64,000 bases of DNA from UBA6054 sp963975575 (GTDB lineage Bacteria > Planctomycetota > Phycisphaerae > Phycisphaerales > UBA1924), in the NCBI GenBank assembly GCA_963975575.1, contig CAXBHL010000004.1:62001-126000 (forward strand), read 5' to 3'. Shown piece by piece: positions 38,607-47,077 of this stretch. The notes beneath the pieces were generated by a model, which saw only the letters and a list, made by a program, of their open reading frames with translations, ran no database searches and was not told where the DNA came from. The translations under genes were made by a program, and so were the position numbers. Numbering within the stretch: the stretch's first letter is position 1; each line of letters opens with the position of its first letter.

Positions 38607-39431
38607 ATGCCCGAACTGCCAGAAGTCGAATCCGTCCGCCGCGGGCTGCGTCCGCTGATCGGCGTGCCCGTCGCGTCGGTGCGTGTGGCCCGCCGGGACG
38701 TGGTCCGCGACGACGCCGGACGCCGGCGCGGGCGGCTGGACCCCGGCGCGCTGCTCGCAGGGGCACGTGTCGCGTCGATCGAGCGCCGGGGCAAGCAGCT
38801 CGCCCTGATCGGGGACACAGGGCGGGTGGTGCTGATCCACCTGGGCATGTCGGGGCAGGTGCTGCTCGGACCGGAGGCCGGGCGGGGCGAACACACCCAT
38901 GTGGTCTGGACGCTCGGGGACGGCGCCAAGGTCGCGTTCCGCGACCCGCGCCGGTTCGGCGGCGTCTGGACGCTGCCCGGCAGGGCGGCTCTGGATGCCC
39001 GCTGGCGCTGTCTCGGTCCGGACGGGCTCCGTGTGCGTGCGGAGTCCCTGGTGGAGGCTCTGGGCCGCTCCAGGCGGGCGGTGAAGGCGGCCCTGCTCGA
39101 CCAGCGGGCGGTGGCGGGCGTGGGGAACATCTACGCGGACGAATCGCTGTTCGAGGCGGGCATCGCCCCGAGCCGCCCGTGCGACGCACTCGACGCGCCC
39201 GAATGGGACCGGCTCGCCGGGGCGATCCGCCGGGTGCTGGCGCGGGCGGTGCGCGACGGCGGCTCCACGCTGCGGGACTACCGCCGCCCGGACGGGTCGG
39301 CCGGCGGGGCGGCTTCCGGGCACAAGGTGTACGCCCGAGCGGGCAAGGCCTGCTCCCGCTGCGGCGGGCCCATCGCAGGGGCGGTGCTGGCGCAGCGCTC
39401 CACCTGCTGGTGCCCGCGCTGTCAACACTGA
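38607..39431 (+). CDS. mutM: Formamidopyrimidine-DNA glycosylase
   Basis: Base-excision repair enzyme for oxidised purines, bifunctional glycosylase/AP lyase. 274 residues. The mature N-terminus PELPEVE supplies the catalytic Pro and Glu. The helix-two-turn-helix contains VAGVGNIYADESLF. The C-terminal zinc finger CSRCGGPI...CWCPRCQ is complete. It lies 31 nt after tadA, in the tatC-tadA-mutM unit. Confidence 0.95.
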   Translation: MPELPEVESVRRGLRPLIGVPVASVRVARRDVVRDDAGRRRGRLDPGALLAGARVASIERRGKQLALIGDTGRVVLIHLGMSGQVLLGPEAGRGEHTHVVWTLGDGAKVAFRDPRRFGGVWTLPGRAALDARWRCLGPDGLRVRAESLVEALGRSRRAVKAALLDQRAVAGVGNIYADESLFEAGIAPSRPCDALDAPEWDRLAGAIRRVLARAVRDGGSTLRDYRRPDGSAGGAASGHKVYARAGKACSRCGGPIAGAVLAQRSTCWCPRCQH

Positions 39432-39885
39432 TTGTCCACAATCCCTCCCGTGTCGCGGACCCGCCCACCGCATCCCCTTGGGGTGCCCGGGTCCGGTTGT
39501 TTCTCTTTACACATCCTCAATAAGAGAGATCTCTGATGACGATGAGAACAACGCTGTCGGAACGGGGACAAGCGGGCCGGATCTGATCAAAAGCACCTGC
39601 GAGCACAGGGTTTGCGGTGCATGAAAAGGCCTTCATACCCTGTCGCCTGTCTGTCGGTGGGTGTCGGGGGCGCCCGGGTAACTGTTCAGGTGTCAATAAA
39701 GACAGGGTCCCCACCGGTTCGGGCGCCAACACGAACCGCGCGCCGCCGAGCGCTTATCCACAGTCCATCCACCGGCCTGTGTCGGTTGCGGGCGCGGCCA
39801 CGGGGTACAACAAAGCACCCGGACGAACGGGAGAGCTTCTGAAACAAGAACTTGGGGGTTTTCGGACCCGGCGGCGGTGCGCAGA
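39432..39885. other. Intergenic region by dnaA with DnaA-box-like sites; candidate replication origin
   Basis: A 454-nt gene-free stretch between mutM and the end of dnaA. It contains a perfect DnaA box TTATCCACA (39754-39762), a one-mismatch site TTGTCCACA (39432-39440) and CTTTACACA (39505-39513, one mismatch). The part at ~39497-39535 is notably AT-richer than its surroundings. Sites are few, so this is a candidate only. Confidence 0.35.
39754..39762 (+). promoter_or_regulatory. DnaA box (perfect match)
   Basis: TTATCCACA, identical to the strong consensus 9-mer, 124 nt past the dnaA stop codon. Confidence 0.55.
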
Positions 39886-41301
39886 TCAGCGGCTGCGCAG
39901 GCGGTCGCCGATCGTCGCCAAGGCCCGGTCGACCTCGGGGGTGGTGCTGCGGCAGGCGGAGATCTTCTTGACGGCGTGCATGACCGTGGTGTGGTCGCGA
40001 CCCCCGAAGTGGGCCCCGATCTCCTCGAGGGAGTGCCCGGTGCTCTCGCGGGCGATGTACATGCCGATCTGGCGCGGCAGGGCCACCGAGCGGAGCTTGC
40101 GCTTGCCGAGCACGTCGGTCCGCTTGATCTGGAAGTAGGTGACCACCTCGTTGATGATCTGCTCGATGCTCGGGGCGGCCTCGGGACCCTTGGGCAGCAG
40201 GCTGCCCAGCGACTCGCGGGCCATCGCCAGGTCGACCGGCTTGCGGGCGACCGAGGCGGCCAGCTGCAGGTGGCGGATCGCGCCTTCCAGCTCGCGGATG
40301 TTCGACTCGATGTGCTGGGCGATCTCCCCGGCGACGGCGTCGCTGATGTCCACGCCGAACATGGCGGCCTTGCGCTTGAGGATCTCCACCCGGGTCTCGT
40401 ACCCCGGCTTGTCGACCTTGCAGACAAGGCCCCAGCTGAAGCGGGAGACCAGGCGTTCTTCCAGGTCGGGGATCTCGTCGGGGGGGGCGTCGGAGGAGAG
40501 GATGATCTGCTTGTTGGCCTGGTAGAGCGAGTTGAAGGTGTGGAAGAACTCCTCCTGGGTGCGGTCGCGCTTGGCCAGGAAGTGGATGTCGTCGATCACC
40601 AGCATGTCCACGTCGCGGAAGGCGTGGCGGAACTCGACCATCTTGCCCGACTGCACGGCGGACATGAACTGGGTCATGAACCCGTCGCAGGACACGTAGT
40701 GGATGCGGGCGTCGGGGTGGTCCTCGAGCATCTTGATGCACACCGCCTGGAGCAGGTGCGTCTTGCCCAGGCCGACCCCGCCGTGGATGAACAGGGGGTT
40801 GTACGCGTGCCCGGGATTGTCCGCGACGGCCAGGGCCGCGGCGTGGGCGAGGCGGTTGTTGGGCCCGGGGACGAAGTTCTCGAACGAGTAGTCGGGGTTG
40901 ATGGGCAGGGCGTCCGGGCCGCCGAGGCGCTCGCGCTCCGAGCCGGCGTGGGTGACCAGGGGGCGGGGCTGGCGCGGCGGCTCGGCCCGGGCGGGCGTGT
41001 CGGCGGCGGACCGCGCGGCGCGGGGCGAGCGGGGGGCGGGCGCCTCCCAGGCATCGCCGGGGCCGATGAACCGGATGGGCAGCAGCTGGCCGGTGACGGT
41101 GCGCAGCGAGTCGTTGAAGGCGTCGAGGCAGACGCGCCGGAGGTAATCGCGGTGGTGCGGCGAGTGGGCGCGCACGCCGAAGGCGCCGTCGGCCACGCCG
41201 ACGGGCTCGAGATCCTCGAACCAGTGCCGGCAGACGGCGGTATGTTCGGTCTGCAGGTGCGACAGCACACCTTCCCAGACCGCTCGATCTTGGTCGGACA
41301 T
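39886..41301 (-). CDS. dnaA: Chromosomal replication initiator DnaA
   Basis: 471 residues. Domain I (~1-80) is followed by a Pro/Ala/Arg-rich domain II linker (~85-130). The AAA+ domain III has YSFENFVPGPNNRLAHAAA, Walker A GGVGLGKTH (~174-182), Walker B MLVIDDIHFL and sensor RLVSRFSWGL. Domain IV binds DnaA boxes, with the signature GGRDHTTVMHA. Promoter-like elements and a DnaA-box-like site lie upstream on the minus strand. Neighbours are mutM and an RNase Z-like gene, not dnaN. Confidence 0.96.
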   Translation of the reverse strand: MSDQDRAVWEGVLSHLQTEHTAVCRHWFEDLEPVGVADGAFGVRAHSPHHRDYLRRVCLDAFNDSLRTVTGQLLPIRFIGPGDAWEAPAPRSPRAARSAADTPARAEPPRQPRPLVTHAGSERERLGGPDALPINPDYSFENFVPGPNNRLAHAAALAVADNPGHAYNPLFIHGGVGLGKTHLLQAVCIKMLEDHPDARIHYVSCDGFMTQFMSAVQSGKMVEFRHAFRDVDMLVIDDIHFLAKRDRTQEEFFHTFNSLYQANKQIILSSDAPPDEIPDLEERLVSRFSWGLVCKVDKPGYETRVEILKRKAAMFGVDISDAVAGEIAQHIESNIRELEGAIRHLQLAASVARKPVDLAMARESLGSLLPKGPEAAPSIEQIINEVVTYFQIKRTDVLGKRKLRSVALPRQIGMYIARESTGHSLEEIGAHFGGRDHTTVMHAVKKISACRSTTPEVDRALATIGDRLRSR

Positions 41302-41435
41302 CGGGGTGATGCTCGTTTGTCGGGTCGGACGCGCCGCGGCGCGTCCGTGGTGGTTTCGTGTGCCTCAGAATCGCCGGCGGCCCCGGTTTCGCACGCCTTC
41401 GATGCGTCCGGGGCGTTCGCAGTGTTGAACGGTCA

Positions 41436-41465
41436 AGCGTACCGTGACACGAGCGTACGTGTCAA
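41436..41465 (-). promoter_or_regulatory. dnaA promoter
   Basis: On the minus strand, -35 TTGACA (41460-41465), an 18-nt spacer and -10 TACGCT (41436-41441), predicting a leader of ~125 nt. TTTTCCACA at 41469-41477 (plus strand), one mismatch from the strict DnaA box, abuts the -35 and could mediate autorepression. Confidence 0.55.
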
Positions 41466-41500
41466 TAGTTTTCCACAACGCGGCCGCGCCGCGTCCGGCG

Positions 41501-42415
41501 TCAAGGCGCAAGCGCCTGCGCCTCATGCTCTTGCTGCGCATAGCGGGCTTTGTTCGCCCGGTGGTCCATGAGGAAATGCACCTTCGACGCGAGTTCCTCT
41601 CCGGCCGCCTCGGCGAGCTGGCGGATCGCCAGGCCCATGTTGGTGCGGCGCGAGAGGTGCACGAGGACCATGTGCTCGCACTCGGCTACCCGCAGCCATT
41701 CGACGATGTCGTTGACGTGCATGTGCATGCCCAGCTTGGCGCGTCCGGCGTGGTCGTGCTCGAAGAAGGTGCATTCCGTGATGATGATCTTCGCCTTGCG
41801 GAACTCGTCCCGCAGCAGGTGGGGCCCGGGCAGGGTGTCGCCGGTGAAGGCGATCTGGGGGACCTCCAGGTGGCGGACGATTTCCGTGCCCCGCTCCTTC
41901 AGTTCGCGGAGCTTTTCCTGCGGCATGCCGACGAACTCGTCCTTGAGCTTGGTGCGCTTCTCGACGATCGCGTAGCCGACCGCCGGGCAGGTGTGCTCGA
42001 CGTGGAAGCAGCGCAGGGCGATGTTGTTCTTGATCTCGATCTCGTCGCCGTCGTTCATGGCGATGACTTCGTAGGGCGTCTTCTGGCGTTCGAGCGCCGA
42101 GAAACCGTCCATCATGGTGCGGACGTCCTTCTCGACGCGGGCGTCGCAGACGATCGTGCCCGGGCCCATGCCCTGGAAGTTGCGCTGCGAGCACCAATAC
42201 GCCAGACCGCCGGTGTGGTCCATGTGCCCGTGGGTGAGCGCACAGAACTTGGACGCCAGCGACATGCGTGGGCAGAAGCCCATGTCGAAGGTGACGTCCA
42301 TCTCGGGGATGGTGATGGTGGTCGCCTCGCCGGCGACGGAGAAGCCCTGCACGCGGAAGGGCGGCAGGTAAAGGAATCCGAGCGCGCCCTCACGGGGCGG
42401 GGGCTTGGGGATCAT
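41501..42415 (-). CDS. RNase Z-like metallo-beta-lactamase-fold hydrolase
   Basis: 304 residues. HGHMDHTGG at 62-70 is the HxHxDH zinc motif. His in CFHVEHT, Asp in FTGDTLPG and His in LVHLSRR complete the site. The pattern, including FFEHDHAGRAKLGMHMHVNDI, is that of ribonuclease Z / ElaC-type enzymes, which trim tRNA 3' ends. It lacks a clearly visible long exosite arm, so another nuclease or phosphodiesterase activity is possible. Its start overlaps the end of the upstream membrane-protein gene by 26 nt. Confidence 0.85.
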   Translation of the reverse strand: MIPKPPPREGALGFLYLPPFRVQGFSVAGEATTITIPEMDVTFDMGFCPRMSLASKFCALTHGHMDHTGGLAYWCSQRNFQGMGPGTIVCDARVEKDVRTMMDGFSALERQKTPYEVIAMNDGDEIEIKNNIALRCFHVEHTCPAVGYAIVEKRTKLKDEFVGMPQEKLRELKERGTEIVRHLEVPQIAFTGDTLPGPHLLRDEFRKAKIIITECTFFEHDHAGRAKLGMHMHVNDIVEWLRVAECEHMVLVHLSRRTNMGLAIRQLAEAAGEELASKVHFLMDHRANKARYAQQEHEAQALAP

Positions 42416-43157
42416 GGGTCAATCCTCCGGGCGGCGTTGTCACGCCGACGGAACAGGCCGAGGTCGCCCGTCCAACAGTGGCCGGGCCGTGGTTTATGCT
42501 AGGCGGAGGGGGCCGGGGAATGGGACTGCCGCACTCGGGGCATGCATCGCCTCGCAAGCCTTCCAGCGGATATCTACACCGGGCACAAAGGGATTGTTGC
42601 TGTTCTGAATCGGTGCCGGCCGCAGGTTCAATCACCGACTGCACCAAGAACACCGTCACCCACCAGGAAACAATCCAGAAGCCCCACACCATCGCCGCGA
42701 AAACAAACTCCGCCCAAGGAAACAGCCGGATCACCTGTCCGTGCGTGGTAGGCAGACCGGCCCAACTCTGATCCATGGCCAAAGCGGCACTGATCATCGA
42801 ACGGATCTGCGTTTCGTCGGCCGGCGTGATCGGGTCCGTCCCGATCAGATTGATCCAGATGTCGCAGCGAATCTCCGACCAAAGCGGGAGCAGGTACGGG
42901 ATCGGTCTTGATTGGGCGTCCCACGCACGGGCTTCCACCAACGCGGCCGAGGGGTCCGACCACTCATCCACGACCGAGTCCCTACGCGCCAGGGTCCAGC
43001 GTCCGTCCGTGCTTGTGGCGACGAACGCGACCGACCTTGTCGGCCGGTTGCTCCCGCCGAACTGCGGCAGCATCCAGCCAACCGTGGCAAGGCTCGCCAG
43101 CAGCCAGATGAGTGATCCGGTCGACTTGGCCCGACGGTTCATTCGCACAACCGTCAT
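42390..43157 (-). CDS. Membrane protein with C-terminal zinc ribbon
   Basis: 255 residues from Met 43157 (Met 43142 is an alternative). An N-terminal helix (SLIWLLASLATVGWML), a ~120-residue extracytoplasmic part, a second helix around FVFAAMVWGFWIVSWWVTVFLV, then a cytoplasmic zinc ribbon with CARC and CPEC separated by a GLRGD turn. This CxxC-GL-CPEC module on membrane proteins is very common in Phycisphaerae. The role is unknown. Last 26 nt overlap the RNase Z-like gene. Confidence 0.75.
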   Translation of the reverse strand: MTVVRMNRRAKSTGSLIWLLASLATVGWMLPQFGGSNRPTRSVAFVATSTDGRWTLARRDSVVDEWSDPSAALVEARAWDAQSRPIPYLLPLWSEIRCDIWINLIGTDPITPADETQIRSMISAALAMDQSWAGLPTTHGQVIRLFPWAEFVFAAMVWGFWIVSWWVTVFLVQSVIEPAAGTDSEQQQSLCARCRYPLEGLRGDACPECGSPIPRPPPPSINHGPATVGRATSACSVGVTTPPGGLTHDPQAPAP

Positions 43158-43216
43158 ACGCCCCAGTTTGAGCAGCGGGTCCGACCAATCGCTATACACC
43201 GAAGGCCGATGCCCCG

Positions 43217-43555
43217 TTACGCCGCATCGGTTGTGCGCAGGTGCCGGTTCAGATACCGGGCGAACACTGCCCTTGCCTCGGGCTCATGCTCGTGGAAGTC
43301 TTCCCAGAACCCGGCGTGATTGAACTCGGGCGGGCCGGCGTATTCCTCGCCGTCGATGGTCTCGCTCGTCCAGTCCGACGGACGCCCTTCGTCGATGATC
43401 TCGAAGAGCGGGGGTTCGTACAACACGGGCGATCCGGCATCATCGAACACGCGAAAATCGCCCCCCTCGATGCCGAGCACCTCGTAGGTCTCGCCGATCG
43501 TGAGGGCGGCCGAGCGACCGTCGGGGCACTGGTTGGACTGGCAGCGGACTCGCAT
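43217..43555 (-). CDS. Small acidic protein, candidate immunity protein
   Basis: 112 residues, strongly acidic and Tyr/Phe-rich, with MRVRC at the start, TIGETYEVLGIEGGDFRVFDD and a Glu-rich FWEDFHEHEPEARAVF. I associate this pattern, from memory, with small proteins that accompany polymorphic toxins, but no Pfam name can be given with confidence. It begins 2 nt after the stop of the next gene upstream on the same strand, an almost certain translational coupling. Acidic next to a basic partner suits an inhibitor. Confidence 0.7.
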   Translation of the reverse strand: MRVRCQSNQCPDGRSAALTIGETYEVLGIEGGDFRVFDDAGSPVLYEPPLFEIIDEGRPSDWTSETIDGEEYAGPPEFNHAGFWEDFHEHEPEARAVFARYLNRHLRTTDAA

Positions 43556-43557
43556 CG

Positions 43558-43794
43558 TCAGATTCTAACAGCAACTTCCTTGATCTCAAAGCGTCCGATC
43601 CGGTGGTGCTCGTACCAATGAAGTTCCGTCCAGCGACCGGGAGAGGCCAGAAACGGCGAGGTCGAAAGCTTTCGCCAGCTTCCGGCCCGGCCGCCGTACA
43701 CCCGTACCAGCCGCTCGACATCGCGGATGCGGTGGCCCTTGGCGATCACCCGGGCGTTCGAGATCCGCTCTTTGGTCAGGCGCGGGTCGTCCAT
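43558..43794 (-). CDS. Small basic protein resembling a polymorphic-toxin C-terminal domain
   Basis: 78 residues from Met 43794, strongly basic. The sequence runs IAKGHRIRDVERLVRVYGG, then a SWRKLS segment and HWYEHHRIGRFEIK. The YGG-x5-WRK / HWYE-x-x-x-IGR pattern recalls the C-terminal toxin domains of Rhs and filamentous-haemagglutinin-type proteins. No delivery domain or signal is attached. A longer frame reaches 43878 but its N-terminus looks non-coding. Directly followed (2 nt) by a small acidic gene. Confidence 0.65.
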   Translation of the reverse strand: MDDPRLTKERISNARVIAKGHRIRDVERLVRVYGGRAGSWRKLSTSPFLASPGRWTELHWYEHHRIGRFEIKEVAVRI

Positions 43795-43939
43795 CGGCGG
43801 GAGCATACACAAACACGGCCTGAACAGGGTGGTGACTCGCGCCTTGTGCGGACACCGTCGGTGCGGCCGCCGCAGCACGGACCCGGCGCGGGGTGGTGGC
43901 CTGTTCCGTGGTGGTTATCCGGGGATCATTTGAAGATCC

Positions 43940-44182
43940 CTACAGCATCCAGAAGAGCAGCAACGCGATCAGCACCACCACGACCAGGATCACCGCGAGG
44001 GGGAGCCTCTTTTCGGGGGCTTCCATGACGTGGCCGCACTTTGGGCAGATCTCGGCCTGGTCGTAGATCTTTTTGCCGCAGGACGGGCAGGTGATCATCT
44101 CGTCGCCGAAGCGGTCCAGGTCCGCGGCCGATGGGCCGTCGGGGTCCAGGCCTTCCGCGATGTCCCAGTCGGTCCGCGTCAT
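43940..44182 (-). CDS. Small zinc-ribbon membrane protein
   Basis: 80 residues from Met 44182. The zinc ribbon CPSCGKKIYDQAEICPKCGH at ~31-50 is followed by a single C-terminal helix (~59-80), i.e. a tail-anchored protein with the ribbon in the cytoplasm. Such small ribbon proteins are frequent in planctomycetes; function unknown. Divergent from the flagellin gene with 73 nt between. Confidence 0.8.
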   Translation of the reverse strand: MTRTDWDIAEGLDPDGPSAADLDRFGDEMITCPSCGKKIYDQAEICPKCGHVMEAPEKRLPLAVILVVVVLIALLLFWML

Positions 44183-44255
44183 GGTCGATGGTAGGGTGAT
44201 CCGGTGGGGCAAATACCGCTGAAGTGCCCCCGCCGCTTGGGCCGATCATCTGGGT

Positions 44256-45062
44256 ATGGTCGGTTCTTCCGGCATCTCGGGCTGGTTCGGCTCGCTGCGG
44301 GCCCTGGGCACGCACCGGCAGGCCCAGCAGACCGCGATGGAGCGGCTGAGCACCGGCAAGCAGATCAACCGGGCCAGCGACGACCCCGCGGGGATGGTGG
44401 CCGCCGACACCTTCAAGGTGCGTCAGGGCCAGATCGAGCGGCTGATCGGCTCGTTCGAGCGGGAGACCGCGCGTCTGGGGGCGACCGAGGGCGGGCTGAG
44501 CGTGCTGCAGGACGGCATGCTGGAGCTGCAGGGCCTCGTCGTGCGTGCCGCCAACACCGCCGGGCTGTCCGAGTCCGAGCGTGCGGCGATCGACGTCGAG
44601 ATCGGCGGCATCCTCGCCGGCATCAACCAGACCGTCCAGACGACCATGTTCAACGGCGAGCAGGTGCTCGCGGGCAACACCGTGGATCAGCTCGGCCGGG
44701 TCATCGTTGACGGCGGCTACGTCTCGCTGGACGATCTGGCTTCCCTGCTCCGGGAAGACCCGGAGAAGGCGCAGAAGCTCGTCGAGTCGGCGGTGGACCA
44801 GATCTCGGGCAGGCGTGCGGCCATCGGCGGCCGCCTGCGATCGATCGAGAGCGAGATGAACACGCTGCGGGAGGAGTTCGCCGGCAACGCCGACGTGCTC
44901 AGCCGCATCGAGGACGCCGACTACGCCAAGGAGTCGGCCGACCTGGTGCGTGCCCAGATCCTCGAGCAGGCGACGATCAAGGCGATCCTGATCGAGCGGG
45001 AGAACGCCGAGCGGGTGCTGGACCTGATCGCGCCCGGCCCGGGCCCGTCCGACCGTGGTTGA
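44256..45062 (+). CDS. Short flagellin
   Basis: 268 residues, about half the length of E. coli FliC. The N-terminal D0/D1 helix with RLSTGKQINRASDDPAGM and the C-terminal SRIEDADYAKESADLVRAQI segment are typical, joined by a short central part (~120-190) instead of D2/D3 domains. GCCGATCA at 44241-44248 matches the FliA -10 at 7 of 8 positions but no good -35 is present. No other flagellar genes lie in the window. A hook-associated protein (FlgL) is possible but the signatures favour flagellin. Confidence 0.87.
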   Translation: MVGSSGISGWFGSLRALGTHRQAQQTAMERLSTGKQINRASDDPAGMVAADTFKVRQGQIERLIGSFERETARLGATEGGLSVLQDGMLELQGLVVRAANTAGLSESERAAIDVEIGGILAGINQTVQTTMFNGEQVLAGNTVDQLGRVIVDGGYVSLDDLASLLREDPEKAQKLVESAVDQISGRRAAIGGRLRSIESEMNTLREEFAGNADVLSRIEDADYAKESADLVRAQILEQATIKAILIERENAERVLDLIAPGPGPSDRG

Positions 45063-45137
45063 GGCCGTCGGATACCATGCGGGCTCCCAGCCGCCGGTGC
45101 GCCGCGGCGTGACGGAGGCCGCCCGCCCGGACCGCTC

Positions 45138-46937
45138 ATGACCATCGAGATCCTCATCGTTCTTGGTGTGTTGGCGGGCGTGCTGGCCATGCTGGCGGCC
45201 ACGCGGATCGCCGCGGACGCGATCATGGTCGCGGCGTTGACGGTGCTCCTGGCCATCCCGTTCCCCAAGGACGGCGTGTGGAGGCTGGGTGTTCTGACCA
45301 TCGACGAGGGGTTCTCGGGGTTCAGCAACACGGGCATGCTGACGGTGGGCGTGCTGTTCGTGGTGGTCGCTGGGTTGAAGGAGACGGGGGCCATCGACTG
45401 GATCGCCTCGCGCCTGCTCGGGCGCCCCAAGTCCGAACGCGGGGCGATGGTGCGCGTGATGCTGCCCGTGTGGGGGATGAGCGCGTTCCTGAACAACACG
45501 CCCGTGGTGGCGATGATGATCCCCGCGGTGCAGGACTGGGCCAAGAAACTGCGGATCAGCCCGTCGCGCCTGCTGCTGCCGCTGAGTTACTCGGCCATCC
45601 TGGGCGGCACCTGCTCGCTGATCGGCACCAGCACGAACCTGGTGGTGGCCGGCCTGGTGCTCTCGCAGACGGACCTGGCGCCGCTGACGATGTTCGGCAT
45701 CACCAAGGTCGGCCTGCCGACCGCGCTGGTGTGCGGGCTGTTCCTGGTGCTGATCGGCCCGAAGCTGCTGCCCAGGCGCAGCTCGGCGTCGCGGGCGCTG
45801 TCGGACCCCAAGGAGTACACGCTCGAGCTGGTCGTGCCCGAGGGCAGCCCGATGACGGGCAAGACCGTCGACGAGGCCGGGCTGCGCAGCCTGCCGGGAT
45901 GCTTCCTCATCGAGATCGACCGCGCCGACGAGGTGATCGCGCCCGTCGGACCGCAGCAGACGCTGCGGGAGGGCGACCGGCTGCTGTTCGCCGGGGTGGT
46001 CGATTCGATCCGCGACCTGGTCAACACCCGGGGCCTGTCGGTGGCGACCAACCAGGTGTTCAAGCTCGACTCGCCGCGCTACCGCAGACGCCTGTACGAG
46101 GTGGTCGTGGCGCCCTCGTGCTCGCTGACGGGCAGGACCATCCGCGCGTCGAAGTTCCGCAACCGGTACAACGGGGCGGTCATCGCGGTGGCCCGCAACG
46201 GCGAGCGGATCCGCGGGAAGATCGGCGACATCGAGCTGCAGGGCGGCGACCTGCTCCTGGTCGAGGCCGACTCGGGGTTCGCAGAGCGGGCGGGCAACGC
46301 GCGGGACTTCCTGCTGGTCAGTTCGCTGGAGAACTCCACGCCCAAGCGCCACAGCCGCGCCCCGCTGGCGGTGGCGATCCTGATCGGCATGGTCGGCCTG
46401 GCCACGTTCGAGGTCTTCCCCATGCTGCTGGCCGGTCTGATCGCCTCGGGCGTGATGATCCTGTCGCGCTGCTGCACGCTGACGGAGGCGCGGCGCAGCG
46501 TGGACTGGTCGGTGCTGATCGTGATCGGGGCGGCGCTGGGCATCGGCAAGGCGATGGACAAGTCCGGATCGGCCCTGCTGATCGCAGACACCGTGCTCAG
46601 CGTGGTCGGGAACAACCCGTGGATCGTGCTGCTGGCGATCTACGCCGTGACCTCGTTCATGACCGAGATCATCTCGAACAACGCGGCGGTGGCGCTGATG
46701 TTCCCGATCGGCCAGGCCGCGGCCCAGACGCTGGGCGTGGACTTCATGCCCTTCGTGATCGGCATCATGATGGCCGGCTCGGCCAGCTTCGCTACCCCCA
46801 TCGGCTACCAGACCAACCTGATGGTGTACGGGCCGGGCGGGTACAACTTCCGCGACTTCCTGCGCATCGGCGTGCCGATGAACCTGACCGCCGGCACCTG
46901 CGGCGTGATCCTCACGCCGCTGATGTTCCCCTTCTGA
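45138..46937 (+). CDS. SLC13/DASS-family transporter with two RCK_C (TrkA-C) domains
   Basis: 599 residues. Two blocks of helices (~1-210 and ~415-599) belong to the divalent anion:sodium symporter superfamily, with signatures SAFLNNTPVVAMMIP and GTCSLIGTSTNLVVAG in the first half and MTEIISNNAAVALMFP and ATPIGYQTNLMVYGPG in the second. Between them lie two cytoplasmic RCK_C domains (~225-305 and ~315-395). Members move sulfate, di- or tricarboxylates or other anions; the substrate cannot be told from sequence. It sits between two flagellin genes with no evident functional link. Confidence 0.92.
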   Translation: MTIEILIVLGVLAGVLAMLAATRIAADAIMVAALTVLLAIPFPKDGVWRLGVLTIDEGFSGFSNTGMLTVGVLFVVVAGLKETGAIDWIASRLLGRPKSERGAMVRVMLPVWGMSAFLNNTPVVAMMIPAVQDWAKKLRISPSRLLLPLSYSAILGGTCSLIGTSTNLVVAGLVLSQTDLAPLTMFGITKVGLPTALVCGLFLVLIGPKLLPRRSSASRALSDPKEYTLELVVPEGSPMTGKTVDEAGLRSLPGCFLIEIDRADEVIAPVGPQQTLREGDRLLFAGVVDSIRDLVNTRGLSVATNQVFKLDSPRYRRRLYEVVVAPSCSLTGRTIRASKFRNRYNGAVIAVARNGERIRGKIGDIELQGGDLLLVEADSGFAERAGNARDFLLVSSLENSTPKRHSRAPLAVAILIGMVGLATFEVFPMLLAGLIASGVMILSRCCTLTEARRSVDWSVLIVIGAALGIGKAMDKSGSALLIADTVLSVVGNNPWIVLLAIYAVTSFMTEIISNNAAVALMFPIGQAAAQTLGVDFMPFVIGIMMAGSASFATPIGYQTNLMVYGPGGYNFRDFLRIGVPMNLTAGTCGVILTPLMFPF

Positions 46938-47077
46938 CGCCCCCACGCGCCCGATAACGCCGGGTGAGCGACGACCGATGTCAAACCGGGCGGGGCGGCC
47001 GGGCTGTGCCGCGGGCCGAAGGGGCGTCGGGCGGGTGCGCGGACGCTTCGCATGGCGAGCGGCCCCGGGCGTATCGC

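Noticed and set aside
39432..39885. A protein gene in the mutM-dnaA gap
   Set aside because: Short frames here lack domain features and coding-type composition.
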